Below, piece by piece: positions 47,482 through 59,509 of a stretch of 64,000 nucleotides of DNA. The DNA is from Coffea arabica (lineage: Eukaryota; Streptophyta; Magnoliopsida; Gentianales; Rubiaceae), in the NCBI RefSeq assembly GCF_036785885.1, contig NC_092314.1, positions 16,079,638 to 16,143,637 of the forward strand, read 5' to 3'. The notes beneath the pieces were generated by a model. The model ran no database searches. It was not told where the DNA came from and was given only the letters and a program-made list of their open reading frames with translations. Position 1 is the first letter of the stretch; every line of letters begins with the position of its first letter. The position numbers were made by a program, and so were the translations under genes.

Positions 47482-50400
47482 TGTAGACACCAAATTTTTG
47501 CCAAATTTTTGTCAAATTTTATGTTTTATTGAATATTTTCTATTTGATGAATCATTTGTTTTCTTGTATTTTAAGTATATTTTGTCTCATTTTTGTAGGT
47601 TTATCTTAAAAAAAAAAAAGAAAAGAAAAGAAAAAAAGAAAAAACAAACCAAAACCCATTTGACAAAAATCCCTTGGTTCCCTCCTGAATCTCGGGGACT
47701 GACAAAAAAAAAAGAACGGCACTTTTGGGGCTCAAGAAAAACTACTCCCTCAATTCAGCACACTCTCGGTTCTCTCCCTGACACAGGGACAAGAAACAAA
47801 AACAGACAAGAAAAAAAAAAAAAACTCTCTCGGCTCTTTCTCTGGTCTCTCAACCGAAAAAAAGAAAAAAAAAGAATAACGCCTCTCCTTCTCTCGGCTC
47901 TCATCTCTCCCAATATTTTTCCAACACATTTTGCACACAACAAGGCAGCAACCGGTTGGATAATTGGAGCTTTGCATCAGAAACTTCAACCAAGCGATTG
48001 CCACCTACATTGAGGTAATTTTTAGTTTTGTTTAGCACATTAAATCCATGCTTCATTGTTTAATTTTCTTTTGCTTTTGCTGGTTTCCTTGGTTGTTGGG
48101 TTGCTAATTTTTGGGACAATTCATGCACAGAACTAAGAAAAAAAGAAACGGGCCCATGAATGCATGTCAAGTGTTTGTGAAAATGCCAAAATGGAAAAAA
48201 TGAATTTTAGGGGCTGTTTTGCTTTATTCTAGTCTCTTTATGTTGTTTTCTTGTCAAATTAAAGTCATAGTAATATTTTATAAGTTGTAAGGAGTGTTAT
48301 GGTATCATTTTTGGTGAAAGATAGGGTGATTTGAAAAAAATAAAAACTGGACTGTATTTTGACATTTTGGCCACTTTTGGGTCATCTTTTGTAAAAACTA
48401 AATCCGGAAATGGAACCTACGCGAAAAATCGAATGAGGGGGTGTATTTTGAGGATTTTTGGTAACCGGAGAGGTCACCGGCGGTAGCGGTCGGCGGCGGC
48501 GGCGCCACCGGCGACCACCATGGCCGCCAGCTGAAGCTTCAGCTCGCCTGGGAAGAAGAAGAGACGGAACGAACGGGGAAGAAAGAAAAGAAAGAAGAAG
48601 AAGAAAAAAAAAAGAAAGAAAAGAAAAGAAAGAAAACGGTTTGGGCTAATGTTTTTTCTTCGGTTGGGCCAGGAGTTAGTTTTGGTTGGGTTTTGGAAAT
48701 GGGCTTTGGTTTATTTTTTCTTTTGGGTTTCGGATGGGCTAGGAGGCTGGAGCCCATGCATTTCTGGGTCGGGTTTGAGTGATAAAATGACGGGTTGGCC
48801 TGCTCGTTTCTATGGATTTTCGGTTGGGCTTAGGTAGTTTTTGGCCCAAAGAAATAAATAATGGCCCAATGGCCTTTTTCTCCCCAATCAGAAATCAAAT
48901 TTTGCACTTTAGCCCCTGATTTCTGGAGTAGTTCACTTCGGCCCAGAATATTTTAAATTCCTTTCACTTAGGTACTTAATTTAATTGCACTTTGGTCCTT
49001 GAATTTTATCTTTCATTTAATTTTGACCCTTAAACTTTGGAAAAATATAACTTCTGTCCCTAAAAGTTTTCAATCTTTGCAATTCAGTCCCTGATGAATT
49101 TTGACTCTCTTTATTATGATTGTTTCTTTTCTTTAATAACTAATTATGTTATTTTTGAACATATTCAACTTGCAATTTTTAGATGTTCTTAAATTTCTTT
49201 GCGTTTGACATGTTAATGTGAATTTAGTATTTTAACATTATTATTATTTTCAATTAAAGTGGTGCCATGATTCTTTTGTTCATTGTGAGTATAAATAGGA
49301 CAATTTGACTCCATTTAGTCACCACTTCAAACGGGAGGTACCCCTATTTTATTATTTCAATGTCAATTACGTGCTCTTATGTGCTCCTATTTGTTCTTAT
49401 GTGTTTATATATTTTTATATGCTTTATTTACTTGATTTAAATATTCATTCAAATTTTCTTATATATGTTTTAGTTAATTTTTATAATGATTCAAGAGGCA
49501 TTTAAATACCTCAAAAATGTAATAGATAGGATAATTAGATTTGTTTTATTATATTTTTCCCTTCTAGATTGTAGTTAGGCGCCCCCGATGTAATAGATAG
49601 GTTGCGTGTTTACGTGGCTTATGTGTTATGTGTTTTGTCCGCTTTTCTTAGGATTTTGGCATCTAGATATTATGTTTACGTGTTATGTGCTACGTGCTCT
49701 TATGTGTTTATTTGTTTTAATTTATGTTTTATTTGTTTCGCTATGAATTGTTAATGCATGACGTCACCACACTAGTCCAACGCTAGTTGTGGTTTCTCCC
49801 TCCGCTTACTTGCTAGTCCAACGCTAGCAAGGATTTTTAGAAATGGGCTAGTCCAACGCTAGACCCTTTAGGTCATCTTGCGCTAGATTCATCATTGTAT
49901 GTTATTCATTACATTTTCATGCATATTTTTATACTAAGATCTTTTCCCATTTGCATGATATTCCCTATTATCTATTATCTCCCTATCCTCCATATGTGTT
50001 AATCATATCATTTAGAATTGCATTTCATTTAAGAATTTGTGGAATAAATTAGTTCATTTGCTTGTTCATATTAGGAGAATTATCCTTTGATCATGGAATA
50101 TGGGTGATTATAACTCTTTAGTTTAAATACCCCATTAATCCGTGTATAAGAAAATTATGTCACGAGTTTTTGTCTCCCGTACCCATTATGCTGCATTTCC
50201 TTTTTCTTTGATCACTTATACCTATGTATAATTTAATTTAATTTAATTTTATTTAATTTCATCATTTGCATACTCGTGACCCCTTCAAGGAATTATTTTG
50301 GTTTTCGCAATCAATGCGATTGATATCAATTAAACTCTTGAATGGATATTTTGTCCCATTCGATATTTTATTTTAGATTTGTATCCATATAGAAAATATC

Positions 50401-50818
50401 CAAATGTGATAAATTTAAGGGTTAGATTAAGAAAATTTTGACTAAACCACGCAACTAGCTTAGACTAGGTTGAAAGGGTGCCTTAGATTTGAGTTAATCG
50501 AACCTTTGCCTTCCCTTTCTTCAACCGTGACTCCCGAACTCATTTTCTCTGTTTTCAAAGACCTGGAGTTGTCAAAAAGGGTTTAATTTTATTTCTATTC
50601 AAAAAATATTTTTTTGGTGACTTGGTACACTCAAACTCAATACCAAGTGGCGACTCCTATTTTTTTTAAAAACCCTTTTTAGACTAATTTTTGGACCCAA
50701 ATCGTCGCATTTTTTAAAGTCCCATTTTAGGTCTCTTTTTACTTATTTTAAAATAAAATTACATCTTTTATAAACACCCTTCTTTTTATTTTTCCATCGC
50801 GAAAAATGGGGCGCGACA
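47482..50818 (+). repeat. LTR 3 (right, 3' LTR), 3337 bp
   Basis: TGTAGACACC to GGCGCGACA, followed by the right AAATG duplication. It carries private bases at 49946 (C), in the ATTTAATTTAATTTAATTTT stretch (about 50241), in AGACTAGGTTG (about 50468), and in GGGTTTAATTTT (about 50585). Confidence 0.95.
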
Positions 50819-50823
50819 AAATG
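50819..50823. repeat. Right target-site duplication (AAATG) of the LTR array
   Basis: Matches 22047-22051 exactly and abuts the CA end of LTR 3. Confidence 0.9.
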
Positions 50824-51284
50824 TAAATAGTTGTAGACTATTTGGGTGTCCTTTTATCACATGGGGTGTTTTGAATTATATTATATCTATTAAATAAATA
50901 TTCCTAATTATAATATTCCTAATTAAATATTCCAAATGTAAAAGCCGTTAGAACTAATGTGCCAGCCAAAGCCTTCCAAAGAAAGATTACTTCTCCACGT
51001 CTTTGTTCCCTGTATTATAGAGCTATGACGATGAATCCACTCATCGATTTCTAAGCACGTGACTCCAGTCTTTTCTCGTTCCAAACTATGGGCCATTTTT
51101 GTACTCAAAAACAGTGAGGAAAGGAAAAGGTTTCGGCCCCTTTCTTTGGTTTGACAGGAACCAACGAAGTCAAATAAATGGTCTTATTAGTCACTAAAGT
51201 TTTTCTTCATTTAGGCAGAGTTTCCTTCCTCTTTCTTTGCGTCGCATAGCCTCTTCCTTTTCGCCGATTAGTAGCCAGCTATAT

Positions 51285-51550
51285 GAGCCTGCAAAATGTT
51301 TAGTTCTCAGCCAATTCCTTCAACAACTAATTGCCCTTCCTTTTGATTGCAACCCACAAATTCCTCTGCACGCACGTGAATTTTTGTTTTCCCCCAAAAA
51401 TTAGGTCACTGAAATTTCTTTCCCCAAAATCTGCGAGCCTGCAAAATTTTCAGTTTTCTGCCAATTGTTCCAGCAACTAATTGTACTTCCTTTCGATTCA
51501 CTTCCAAAAAATCCTCCTCATCCACGTGAATTCTTTTTTTCCCCCAAAAA
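51285..51550 (+). repeat. 150-bp tandem duplication in the Helitron-like segment
   Basis: GAGCCTGCAAAAT at 51285 and at 51435 each opens a similar run: CAGTT/CAGCC, CCAATT, CAACTAATTG, CTTCCTTT, CACGTGAATT, then TTTTCCCCCAAAAA. The copies are moderately diverged. Confidence 0.7.
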
Positions 51551-51639
51551 CAGCTCATTTTAGGTATGGCTACTGTACCGAGTTATCATCCATGGTACAG
51601 CTTTCAGAACTTATTATTTCCAGCCTTATATATAAATTT

Positions 51640-52090
51640 GTTTCCCACTTTTGCCAGTATTCAGAAGAGGAGCAAACAAAATCTAGGTATGTTTCTATTT
51701 TCTCTCTTCTTATTTTTGAGTTGCAATTTTTTTACTTTGAATGTTCTTCCCTCCTGTTTATCATTGGCTTCCGTTAATTAGACACTGTCATGTGTTTCAT
51801 ATTATGCATAAAAGAATGATTATGATGTAATTTAACGATTAACTTATGTTTATTTAATGATTATGATGTAATTTATCGATTAACTTATGTTTATTTTTTT
51901 TCTCTGTTTCTATTGATTTCAAATGTTGCCCGACTTTTGCCAACATTCAGCCGAGCAAAGAAAATATAGGTATGTTTCTATTTTCTCTCCTTCCATTTTG
52001 AACTGCAATTTTTTTGTTTCATTGTTGTTGCATCTGTCTATTGCCTTCCGTTAATTAACGACCTCCATGTGTTTCATGTTATGCTATGAT
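51640..52090 (+). repeat. ~300-bp diverged tandem duplication in the Helitron-like segment
   Basis: Two blocks (about 51643-51805 and 51930-52085) share, in order, CTTTTGCCA, ATTCAG, AGGTATGTTTCTATTTTCTC, CTTCCGTTAATTA and ATGTGTTTCAT. A short direct repeat (AATGATTATGATGTAATTTA) occurs twice between them, near 51810 and 51858. Each AG|GTATGT could mimic a donor site. Confidence 0.65.
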
Positions 52091-52624
52091 GGTTATTTTT
52101 CGGATTAGCTTATGTTTATTTTTGCCTCTTTTTTAATTTAAAATGTTGCATCATGTTGTTACCTGTTTATGTATTGAAAAATTACATAATTTAGTGTTAT
52201 TGTAGTTTGGGTTATTAAGGTAGTCATTCTATATATATTAGTTAGTTTTAGCTATTCTAGGATGCTTTGATTTTGTCATTGTTGTGTGCTTTTCGCTTAG
52301 TATCTTACTTCCTTTATAGTATTTATAGTAAAATTAGATTTTGATCTTTTGTGTTTCATAATGAAGAAAAAAAGAAAATTTAGTTCAAGTTCTAGACTGA
52401 TAGATGAGATATTTGATGATGCTTTTGATCTAAGCATGTTAGAAAGAAGCAAAAAGAAAAACCTAAATATGCTGACTGATTAGCACTGCCCCTCTAATCA
52501 TAGCTCTCCGTGTTAAAGTGACCACATTCAATAGTAAAATTTTCACTATGCATTATGATTTCTCTATTGTTTGGCTTCTTAGTACTTTATGTTATAATTA
52601 CTAAACCATTTCATCATTTTACAG

Positions 52625-53975
52625 CTTTGTCATTCACTACAAGGTATTCATCTGGAATTCTGATTAGTCCTCCACTCCCAGATGACCTCTCTTTCAAGTA
52701 ATGGTAAGTCTACTTTTTTTTAGATTTTTTACCTTAAATTATCCATTAAATTTACTGGTACATTTTTAATTTGTGTTGTAAACATAATCATTCAAGTTTA
52801 CTTTGAACAAGGAAGGAATCCAAAATTTGCTTAATGCTAAAAGATACAGTGATGCTAACTGTTTACTTCCTCCTCCAAATGAAGAGGATATCAAAGCAAT
52901 CAGCACTTTTCAAGCATTATTTCCAATTGTAAGAGCTATTTATTATTTTAAAATTCTGCTTAAATATAACTTTTTTGTCTTTAATTGACATTCAAATACC
53001 ATTCTTGGTTGCTTGACTCAGCAAAAGGCAGCTTGGGTGCAAGGAACTGTCAAACTTGCATATGGATTCACCAAATATTGGACTACTGCTTGTGTGAATT
53101 GTCACAAAATTGTGAATGCTAACATTGACTGGATCATTCATTGTCCTTCATGCAAACAGCAAAGTGAAGTTGAACTGAGGTTAGACCATAAACTTATGCT
53201 TCTAAATTAAACATTCTTCGCATTTATTATCATATATTAATCTTAATTCCTTCACTTGACTAAAGGGCTCGCATTCCAATTATAATAACTGATCCTTCGA
53301 GCTCAATACATTGCATTATATTTGGAGAAGATGCTGAAAAAATGATTGAGTTCACTCCACTACAACTTAAGCAAGCACAAGAAGATGTAAGTACAAATTT
53401 CCTGTCTTATATTCGCCATAAATACAAATATACATAGACAAGAATTCACAGAACCTAACTTAAAAATTTTTCTGCTGTAGGGCTTTGGAATAGATACTGA
53501 ACTTAATGATGCCTTGAAAAAATACACAGTTGTCTGTTTTCTGAAATCCTATGAGACTCCCTTCCAAGGTCAACTGCAGAGAAAGAATACTGTCATCAAG
53601 GCTTACACTGCAGCTGAACTATCGCACCATCCCCTTCCACTGGCACTTCCAGAAAACACTCAAGTTTCTTCTGCACTTGGCAGTTCATCAGCAAGGCATC
53701 CAGAAAAATCAGCAAAGGATCAGATGTTCACACCAACGACATAGTTGGTACTTGAAGAAATTGCAGGAGCCAGTTCTTACAAAGAAGGGCAGACGTCTAG
53801 AACCAGTGGAGCAAAAAGAAGCCTTGATTTTCCAGAATATTTACTAGCAGACACACTTCCTGAACATGCAACAAAGACTGCTGAACAGTTTGCCAAAGAA
53901 CCTGTAAAATCATATAGCCCACCTAGCAATATGAAGGATAGTCCAGCAAAGAAAGCTAAAGCAAAGGAAGACTGA
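52625..53975 (+). pseudogene. RPA1-like (replication protein A large subunit, DBD-C-type) pseudogene
   Basis: Five exon-like blocks with GT-AG edges and compatible phases: 52625-52703, about 52803-52928, 53022-53179, 53266-53386 and 53481-53975. Block 1 reads TRYSSGILISPPLP, as precedes the C-terminal OB fold in RPA1-like proteins. Block 3 has WVQGTVKL and the zinc ligands CVNCHK...CPSCKQ (C-x2-C then C-x2-C). Block 4 has RIPIIITDPSSSIHCIIFGED and block 5 LNDALKKYTVVCFLKSYE, the OB-fold strands. Breaks: TAA at 52699-52701 in block 1 and TAG at 53742-53744 in block 5, after which the frame continues to 53973-53975 with a lysine-rich end. The DNA-binding domains A and B are missing. Possible captured or eroded Helitron RPA gene; truncated expression cannot be excluded. 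Confidence 0.75.
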
Positions 53976-54377
53976 TATGGTCTAATTCTGTACTTTTGTT
54001 ATATCTTTTGTTCATTGCCTTGATGACTGTCTTGATTGCTTAGACAATGCCTTTTGAATTACATTATGATCCATTATTCTTTTGACTTAAAAAGTAATGG
54101 ATCCTAATATATCTATGAATGGTTTAACCATCAATGTTGTAATTCAATAGGCAATGAAGCTTATTTAAACCCCCTAATATGTAACTGTGGCTTGAACTGA
54201 AGTGTGTGTTCTGCTAAGACATGAATGATTGAGTTTATTTAATCTATGGTTGTGATTTGCATATTCATTATTTACCTCTTCATTTTTCAGTTAGTCATAT
54301 AGATATATGGTCTCGATTGCCCAACTGTGATTGAGTTGTTGTGATAAATATGATATTAGTTGATCATATCAGTGGGT

Positions 54378-54412
54378 TGGCCGTTGCATAGCACGGCCAG
54401 AACCATGCTAGT
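54378..54412 (+). other. Helitron 3' terminus: hairpin and CTAG-T
   Basis: TGGCCGT (54378-54384), loop TGCATAGC, ACGGCCA (54393-54399), then GAACCATG, CTAG (54408-54411) and T. This matches the known 3' architecture of plant Helitrons. Confidence 0.7.
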
Positions 54413-55677
54413 ACACATTACAAGCCAAGAAGACAGTTGATCCCCCGATCTTCAATCAATCTCTAGATATATAGATTCAAAAGAAAAGAAAAGAAAAGAA
54501 AAAACATAGTCTTGAATAGATATCAACTCAAGCACTGATCAGCTAGAAAAACAAAGCTTTGAACAAATCCAGTTGGCCTGCACCTACAAATTCCCAAGGC
54601 CACGGCAAGTGGCAAGTCAGCCCTGCTTTTTTTCACTTCTAGTTCACCTCCAAGGTTCAATGGTGCTGAAACACAATAGGAAAAATAAATATCTTAATAT
54701 GTGAAAGAAACATCAAGTCCACTCGTGAAGCACAACCTATTATAACTCATAGGCCATACAAGAAACAATTAGTCTGACAAGGCAGGTGCATAATTCAGTT
54801 CACGTACTTTATTCGACACCCCAATCTTTCATGATACACACTAGGACTGGCAGTTATCATCTTCAAAGTATCATCCCAGCCAAATCCACTTTTTTCAAAG
54901 TATCATTCGCTTGCTGATATTGTTGTTGATTGATATTTCCATAAAGTATTGTCGGATGACTTATTTATATGCAAACTTTCTTACAACTGAAATTTTCTTG
55001 TCCTGTTTTCCATTTTGCCTAGTCAGAAAACTAGGCTTTCTAGCCTGAAGCTCGGATCAAATTAATCTATACTCAACTGAAGCTTGGCTGATTAACAGCT
55101 GATACATATATGCAGTGATCTTGTGAACCAACCAAGCAAACTTGAACTGAAGGTTTCTGGCCTGGGAGGCTTTCTAACCAGTGGTCATTCGTTAATGCTA
55201 TTTCTAGTTCAATTGTCTAACAGGATTGAATTAAAACCTAAAATGAAAAGAAATTCCCCCTTTTGCCTTTTCTTTTTTTTTTTTTTTAATTCTGCAAGTA
55301 AAGCCAATGGTGACTAGTCGATCAATCAGACATCCAAAGAAGTTAACCTTCTTTGATATCCATTAATTAGAGCCTACAAAGACCAAGTCTTTTTTCTTGC
55401 CAATTTTCTTTGAGGCTAAACGTCCAACAGCAAAACAAAGCATTAAGATGGAAAAGAAAAAGAAAAATTTCCCTTTTATAGTTTTATTAGGTCAAGCAAC
55501 TATTCTGATTCAAAGAATCATAAAACCCCCAAAACTCAACAGCCAAATTAATTCATTAGCATCAATCAAATTAGATTTAACCCTAATCAGGTAAGAACAA
55601 ACTAAAACAAAAGCAACCCACAAAAATTCATTCAAATCCAACTTCAAGAATGTACACCAGTAATTCTAGACAATTTT
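54413..55677. other. Spacer without recognisable genes
   Basis: AT-rich DNA with an (AAAAG)n run at about 54480-54500 and a T-homopolymer at about 55269-55287. The short open frames show nothing I recognise. Confidence 0.5.
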
Positions 55678-55964
55678 TCAAAGGAAAAGGGAAAAAGAGA
55701 CCACCATACCTTTGGAAATACTTAAGGAGTCTTTACCCTTGTTGGAAATGCTATTGTAGCAACGGGAATGAGATGTCGCTGCCAGAGCCAGAATGAGCCA
55801 GAGTTGGAGATGCCGCCGGCGAAGAAGAGTGGGTCTTTCCCTTGGATTTGTTTGCTGATGTCGAAAATCCGATTTGCTGAGATAGTGTCGTCGGAGGAGG
55901 TGATCGCCACCGAGGAATGACGCCGGAGGAAGCGGGAATGGTGGTTCTTCGGGAATGAAAGGAA

Positions 55965-55997
<33 letters not shown>

Positions 55998-56218
55998 TGC
56001 TGGAGTAGTTTACCTGATGTCGAAAATCCTTGCGAGGCTGTGAAAAGAAGGCTGAGGAAAATAACTTCACGATAAGAGATAAGGAAGTTATTTTCCTTCG
56101 GTGAGTGTAACTTATTTTCAGTAGGAAAAAATTTTCCCAGAGCAAAAACCCAACCAAACAATAGAAAATCAGAAAAATGTTTTCCGGAAAACCTTTTACA
56201 CCCAAACAAACAGACCCT
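55678..56218 (-). mobile_element. Transposon terminal sequence (TTTTCC-rich end), partial
   Basis: The minus strand starts GGGTCTGTTTGTTTGGGTGT and continues with GGTTTTCCGGAAAACATTT. Terminal sequences of this GGGTCTGTTTG/TTTTCC style are widespread in plant DNA transposons. A (GA)n run sits at about 55974-55996. The 152- and 175-codon frames on this strand are low-complexity (SLSLSLS) and overlap each other in different frames, so I do not call genes. I found no matching opposite end; a related end may lie at 21098-21290. Confidence 0.45.
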
Positions 56219-56666
56219 TAAAACTTTAGAGGAGCCAAATGAAACTATTAGAAACCTTAGAAGAGGTTTCTGAAATTATTCCTCTTTTGAATTCGTTAAC
56301 CCATTAATGTAATGAAATGAACATCTTTCTAAACCAATGTGATAATGAATCGGTTGAGCCAATTTTGGATTGATTAATTTGAACTAGTTAAATTAATCAA
56401 GAAGTTGACCGAGAACAATTTGAGGAGAGAAGAGAGGTGAATTAAATTAATCAAGCTTTCTCTTAGATTTAAACCAAATAAAACGAGTATGGTCAAACAA
56501 AACAAACTAGTTCCAAATTAACCTCAATTTGCAAATTACAACAAGAAGATGACAAACAAATAAGTTGAAGAACAAACAAACAAAGAGATTAACTCAAGGC
56601 AAAGTAACTCAAACTCATTTATAATGGTTTGACTTCCTCTTTCAAATTTATCTCTACCCCTAAACT

Positions 56667-57240
56667 TATCCAAATTTGGATTTTTCTCCACTAAGTATCT
56701 TTTCAATGAATATGAGACCATAACCTTTCATGTACACGAATAGGGCCCACCGTTGCTTATATTAAGCCTTTCTAGTCAAATTACAACCTTTAACTCTAGT
56801 AGATTTGTTGGCATCTAAAGTATTATACAAAACATTTATAGCCTTGACATTCAAAGTAAGATTAGTCTTATTTTGAACACTTAATTCATTTCTAGTTTTT
56901 AACTCTAAACCTACCAAAATCCATATCTAAAATAGTGGTTTCATAAAATAGTGGTTTTATCCAAATTTGGATTTTTCTCCACTAAGTATCTTTTCAATGA
57001 ATATGAGACCATAATCTTTCATGTACACAAATAGGGCCTACTGTTGCTTATATTAAGCCTCTCTAGTCGAATTACAACCTTTAACTCTAGTAGATTTGTT
57101 GGCATCTAAAGTATTATACAAAACATTCATAACTTTGGCATTCAAAGTAAGATTAGTCTTATTTTGAACACTTAATTCATTTCTAGTTTTTAACTCTAAA
57201 CCTACCAAAATCCACATCTAAAATAGTGGTTTCATAAAGA
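56667..57240. repeat. 291-bp tandem duplication
   Basis: Unit 1 (56667-56957) and unit 2 (56958 to about 57240) both run TATCCAAATTTGGATTTTTC, GAATATGAGACCATAA, TAGATTTGTTGGCATCTAAA and AAAATAGTGGTTTCATAAA. They differ at only a handful of sites. A junction copy of ATAGTGGTTT marks the breakpoint. Confidence 0.92.
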
Positions 57241-57439
57241 CTTTCATTAACAATATATTATAACTCAACATCAGTAGATTGCAAAAATATTTCTATACAT
57301 TCTTTACAACTAACATTGGGCACATTCAAGATAATTAATACCATTACATTCTTTACAACTAACATCAGTAGATTGCAAATCCGATAACTATACATAAAAA
57401 CATTTGAATTATAATTTGAAACGCATCACCGGCATATCC

Positions 57440-59509
57440 TTCTGAGAGGATACAAAGCTGTCTATCAAACTTATAAGTACAAGCCAATAATTATATAAAA
57501 CTTTGAATGTGCTTACAAAAGTTTCAAATATAGAAAATCACTCATACAATACTTCACACTAAACTGTCAACATATATACATTACTAGGATACAAAAGCCA
57601 AATAGGCTACAATTTTACAAAATTCAACTCTAGAAACATAGCCTAATCAAAACTAGTTTTCAGTCCATTCTAATCCTAATTCTCATATGCAGGAGAGGAA
57701 AATTAAGTGGGGTGAGCATCGACTTACTTAGTAAGTAGTACAAAGATACACATGCTGAATCAAGCACATTAATATTACATATAAAATTTTATAAAATTAT
57801 TTCATAGAATTCAATCACAATTAGCACATTACATGCATATTAGATATACAATGCATAACTATGCATAAATTCAAATTTCATTATTATTTAATTATAATTT
57901 GTGGTATCTTTTTTTTTTTTCAATTTGCCTTCAACTAAATAATATGCTACAGTCTATATTTTATCCCATGACAAAGCCGTTAAATACCACTGTTATTTTC
58001 TATAGTAGGGTCATATACCGGTTAAAAAGTTTTGGATAATTACTACGGTCACTATTTTTTCCCATGACAAGGCCGTTTGTCCAATATTATATCTTGTGAG
58101 AAAACAGTACCAATATTCAAACATAGCAATTCTAGAGTATTTTCCCATCCTTTACTTGTTTTAATAAGTTCAACATGTCCAAATATTGCATAACGATCAC
58201 CTTTAAACATGCAGTACAACTCAATCAGGGGAACATATTCATCAATCAATTACATATGCTTAATCCAATTTAATGTAATAAAATACTTTTCTCCATAGCA
58301 ATTAGCAAATAAAATCTTTTATAAAGATATTTTTTTTAAAAAATCATAGAGACATGATAGAGCCACTTACCCTATATGAGGATAACTCTAGTTCCAGTCA
58401 AAAGTCAATGAAATGTCATTTTGGTCTTTCCCTACAATAACAATTCAGTTGTAAGGTACTTTTAGTATACCTAAAAGGTACTCCAAGTAAGGGTGCTTGC
58501 TCAAGATATTTAGTAACCACAATATTCAATTAAATCAACATAACTCCAATTACATTTGTCAAAAAAACTATGAAATTGGTGCTGTTAGAAACTAGAATTG
58601 AAGTGTTAAAAAGAAGACATCTCTTAGAGATTCAGATCATAAGCTAGCCTAAATTTAGTTGCAAGCCACTACAATTCCTCAGTTCTGAGCTACACTGGTT
58701 TCGATTTTCAGCTAGATTTGTAGATTTTCTGGTATTTATAGAAAAAAGCTTGAATTTTATACCCCTGAAAAGATCTCTAAGTCTAGTTGCAACTGATGCT
58801 ACTCAATTTCGACTTTTTCATATCAAGTTATGGCCAATTTACTAAAGCTATACAAAGGTGACTGTCAACCACGGGATTAGCTAGAACTAAATATTTCTTG
58901 GCCATTAACATCTAAATTCTTTGAAGTTTCATGTATGTCCATATCAACTGATTATTACAGGTCAATAGCAACAGACATATGAAATTCCCATAAAATTGAT
59001 TTATGGTTGTCGAATCTCATTTTTGGTAACTAGCAGTTATTAGAGCAACCATATCAAGAGAACCACCAAGGTTCTATTGCATAACCCTTAATTGCAACTC
59101 GTGAAACTTAGGGAGAGTGGATTCTTAACTCAACTCGACTTAAAAAGTGGGAGTTTGATGTTTCCTAGCTTCGCTCTGAGTTTGTCTTTTCCAAAGGTTA
59201 TAGCCATTCAAGTTTAATAGCAGAAGTAAGACGGGTAGCAACAAGCGGTAGGATAGATATACATAAACTTTCCTTGCACTTTGATTTTCCAATTACTCGT
59301 CCAATTACTAATTGTACCCCATACTTGTCCCTAATTCTCAATTTAAGTAGAAAAGTTTGGGATATTGGGGCTTCAATATTATATCTTATCCTTCTTATAA
59401 AAAGTTTTATCCTCAAAACTTAACATACCTGATTCTTGAAACAAATGAGGGTACTTATTTCTCATATTATTCTCCAGTTCCCGAGTCGTTTCAGGTGACA
59501 TATGGTTAG
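57440..59509 (-). mobile_element. Minus-strand chromovirus (Ty3/Gypsy) remnant, truncated
   Basis: The minus strand enters at 59507 in the very end of a pol frame (see the fragment at 59379-59507) and continues into about 2 kb of non-coding DNA with LTR-like character, including CGATGCTCACCCCACTTAAT near 57700. The left border is approximate and I could not identify the LTR edges. It is cut at 59509/59510 by the LTR of the plus-strand element. Confidence 0.5.
59379..59507 (-). pseudogene. C-terminal pol/chromodomain-tail fragment
   Basis: The minus-strand frame reads SPETTRELENNMRNKYPHLF and then SFEDKTF before TAA at 59379-59381. The E-A-T-W-E-x-E-x-x-M-R-x-x-Y-P-x-L-F pattern is the usual end of plant chromovirus polyproteins (Tekay/Del group), here with the W changed. 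Only the last ~43 codons survive before the junction at 59510. Confidence 0.7.

Larger units (their letters stand above)
22052..50818 (+). mobile_element. Three-LTR tandem array of a Tat/Ogre-like, largely non-coding LTR retrotransposon
   Basis: The locus reads LTR(22052-25389), internal(25390-34761), LTR(34762-38098), internal(38099-47481), LTR(47482-50818). LTRs begin TGTAGACACC and end GGCGCGACA. Each internal starts GCT plus a primer site matching tRNA-Arg(ACG) and ends with a purine-rich tract. The only coding trace is a decayed C-terminal pol segment. I see no gag, protease, reverse transcriptase or RNase H, so the element could only have moved in trans. Long LTRs, an Arg primer and a minisatellite between pol and the 3' LTR are known Tat/Ogre traits; the low coding content matches the LARD description. 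One AAATG duplication brackets the whole array. Confidence 0.92.
50886..54411 (+). mobile_element. Helitron-like element carrying an RPA1-like pseudogene
   Basis: The right end is well supported. A 7-bp stem (TGGCCGT/ACGGCCA) is followed eight to nine bases later by CTAG and then T, as Helitrons end with a hairpin and CTRR before a host T. The cargo is an RPA1-like gene fragment, a common passenger of plant Helitrons. The left end is a guess: A|TCTATTAAATAAATATTCC at 50886 has the required A-TC context and AT-rich start, but other TC sites are possible. No Rep/helicase is present, so the element is non-autonomous. Confidence 0.55.

Noticed and set aside
22052-50818. Two independent or nested insertions of the same retroelement
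   Set aside because: One target duplication brackets everything, the middle LTR is shared and chimeric, and both internals carry the same MITE at the same site.
22052-50818. Pure assembly duplication
   Set aside because: Cannot be excluded without reads, but the block-wise LTR variants and the 11-bp palindrome difference are better explained by real recombination than by copied contigs.
51481-51781. 98- and 71-codon frames upstream of the RPA-like exons as its missing N-terminus
   Set aside because: They overlap in different frames and lie in duplicated leader sequence. They do not resemble RPA1 DNA-binding domains A or B.
55678-56209. 152- and 175-codon minus-strand frames as genes
   Set aside because: They overlap in different frames, include a (GA)n-derived SLSLSLS run, and belong to transposon-end sequence.
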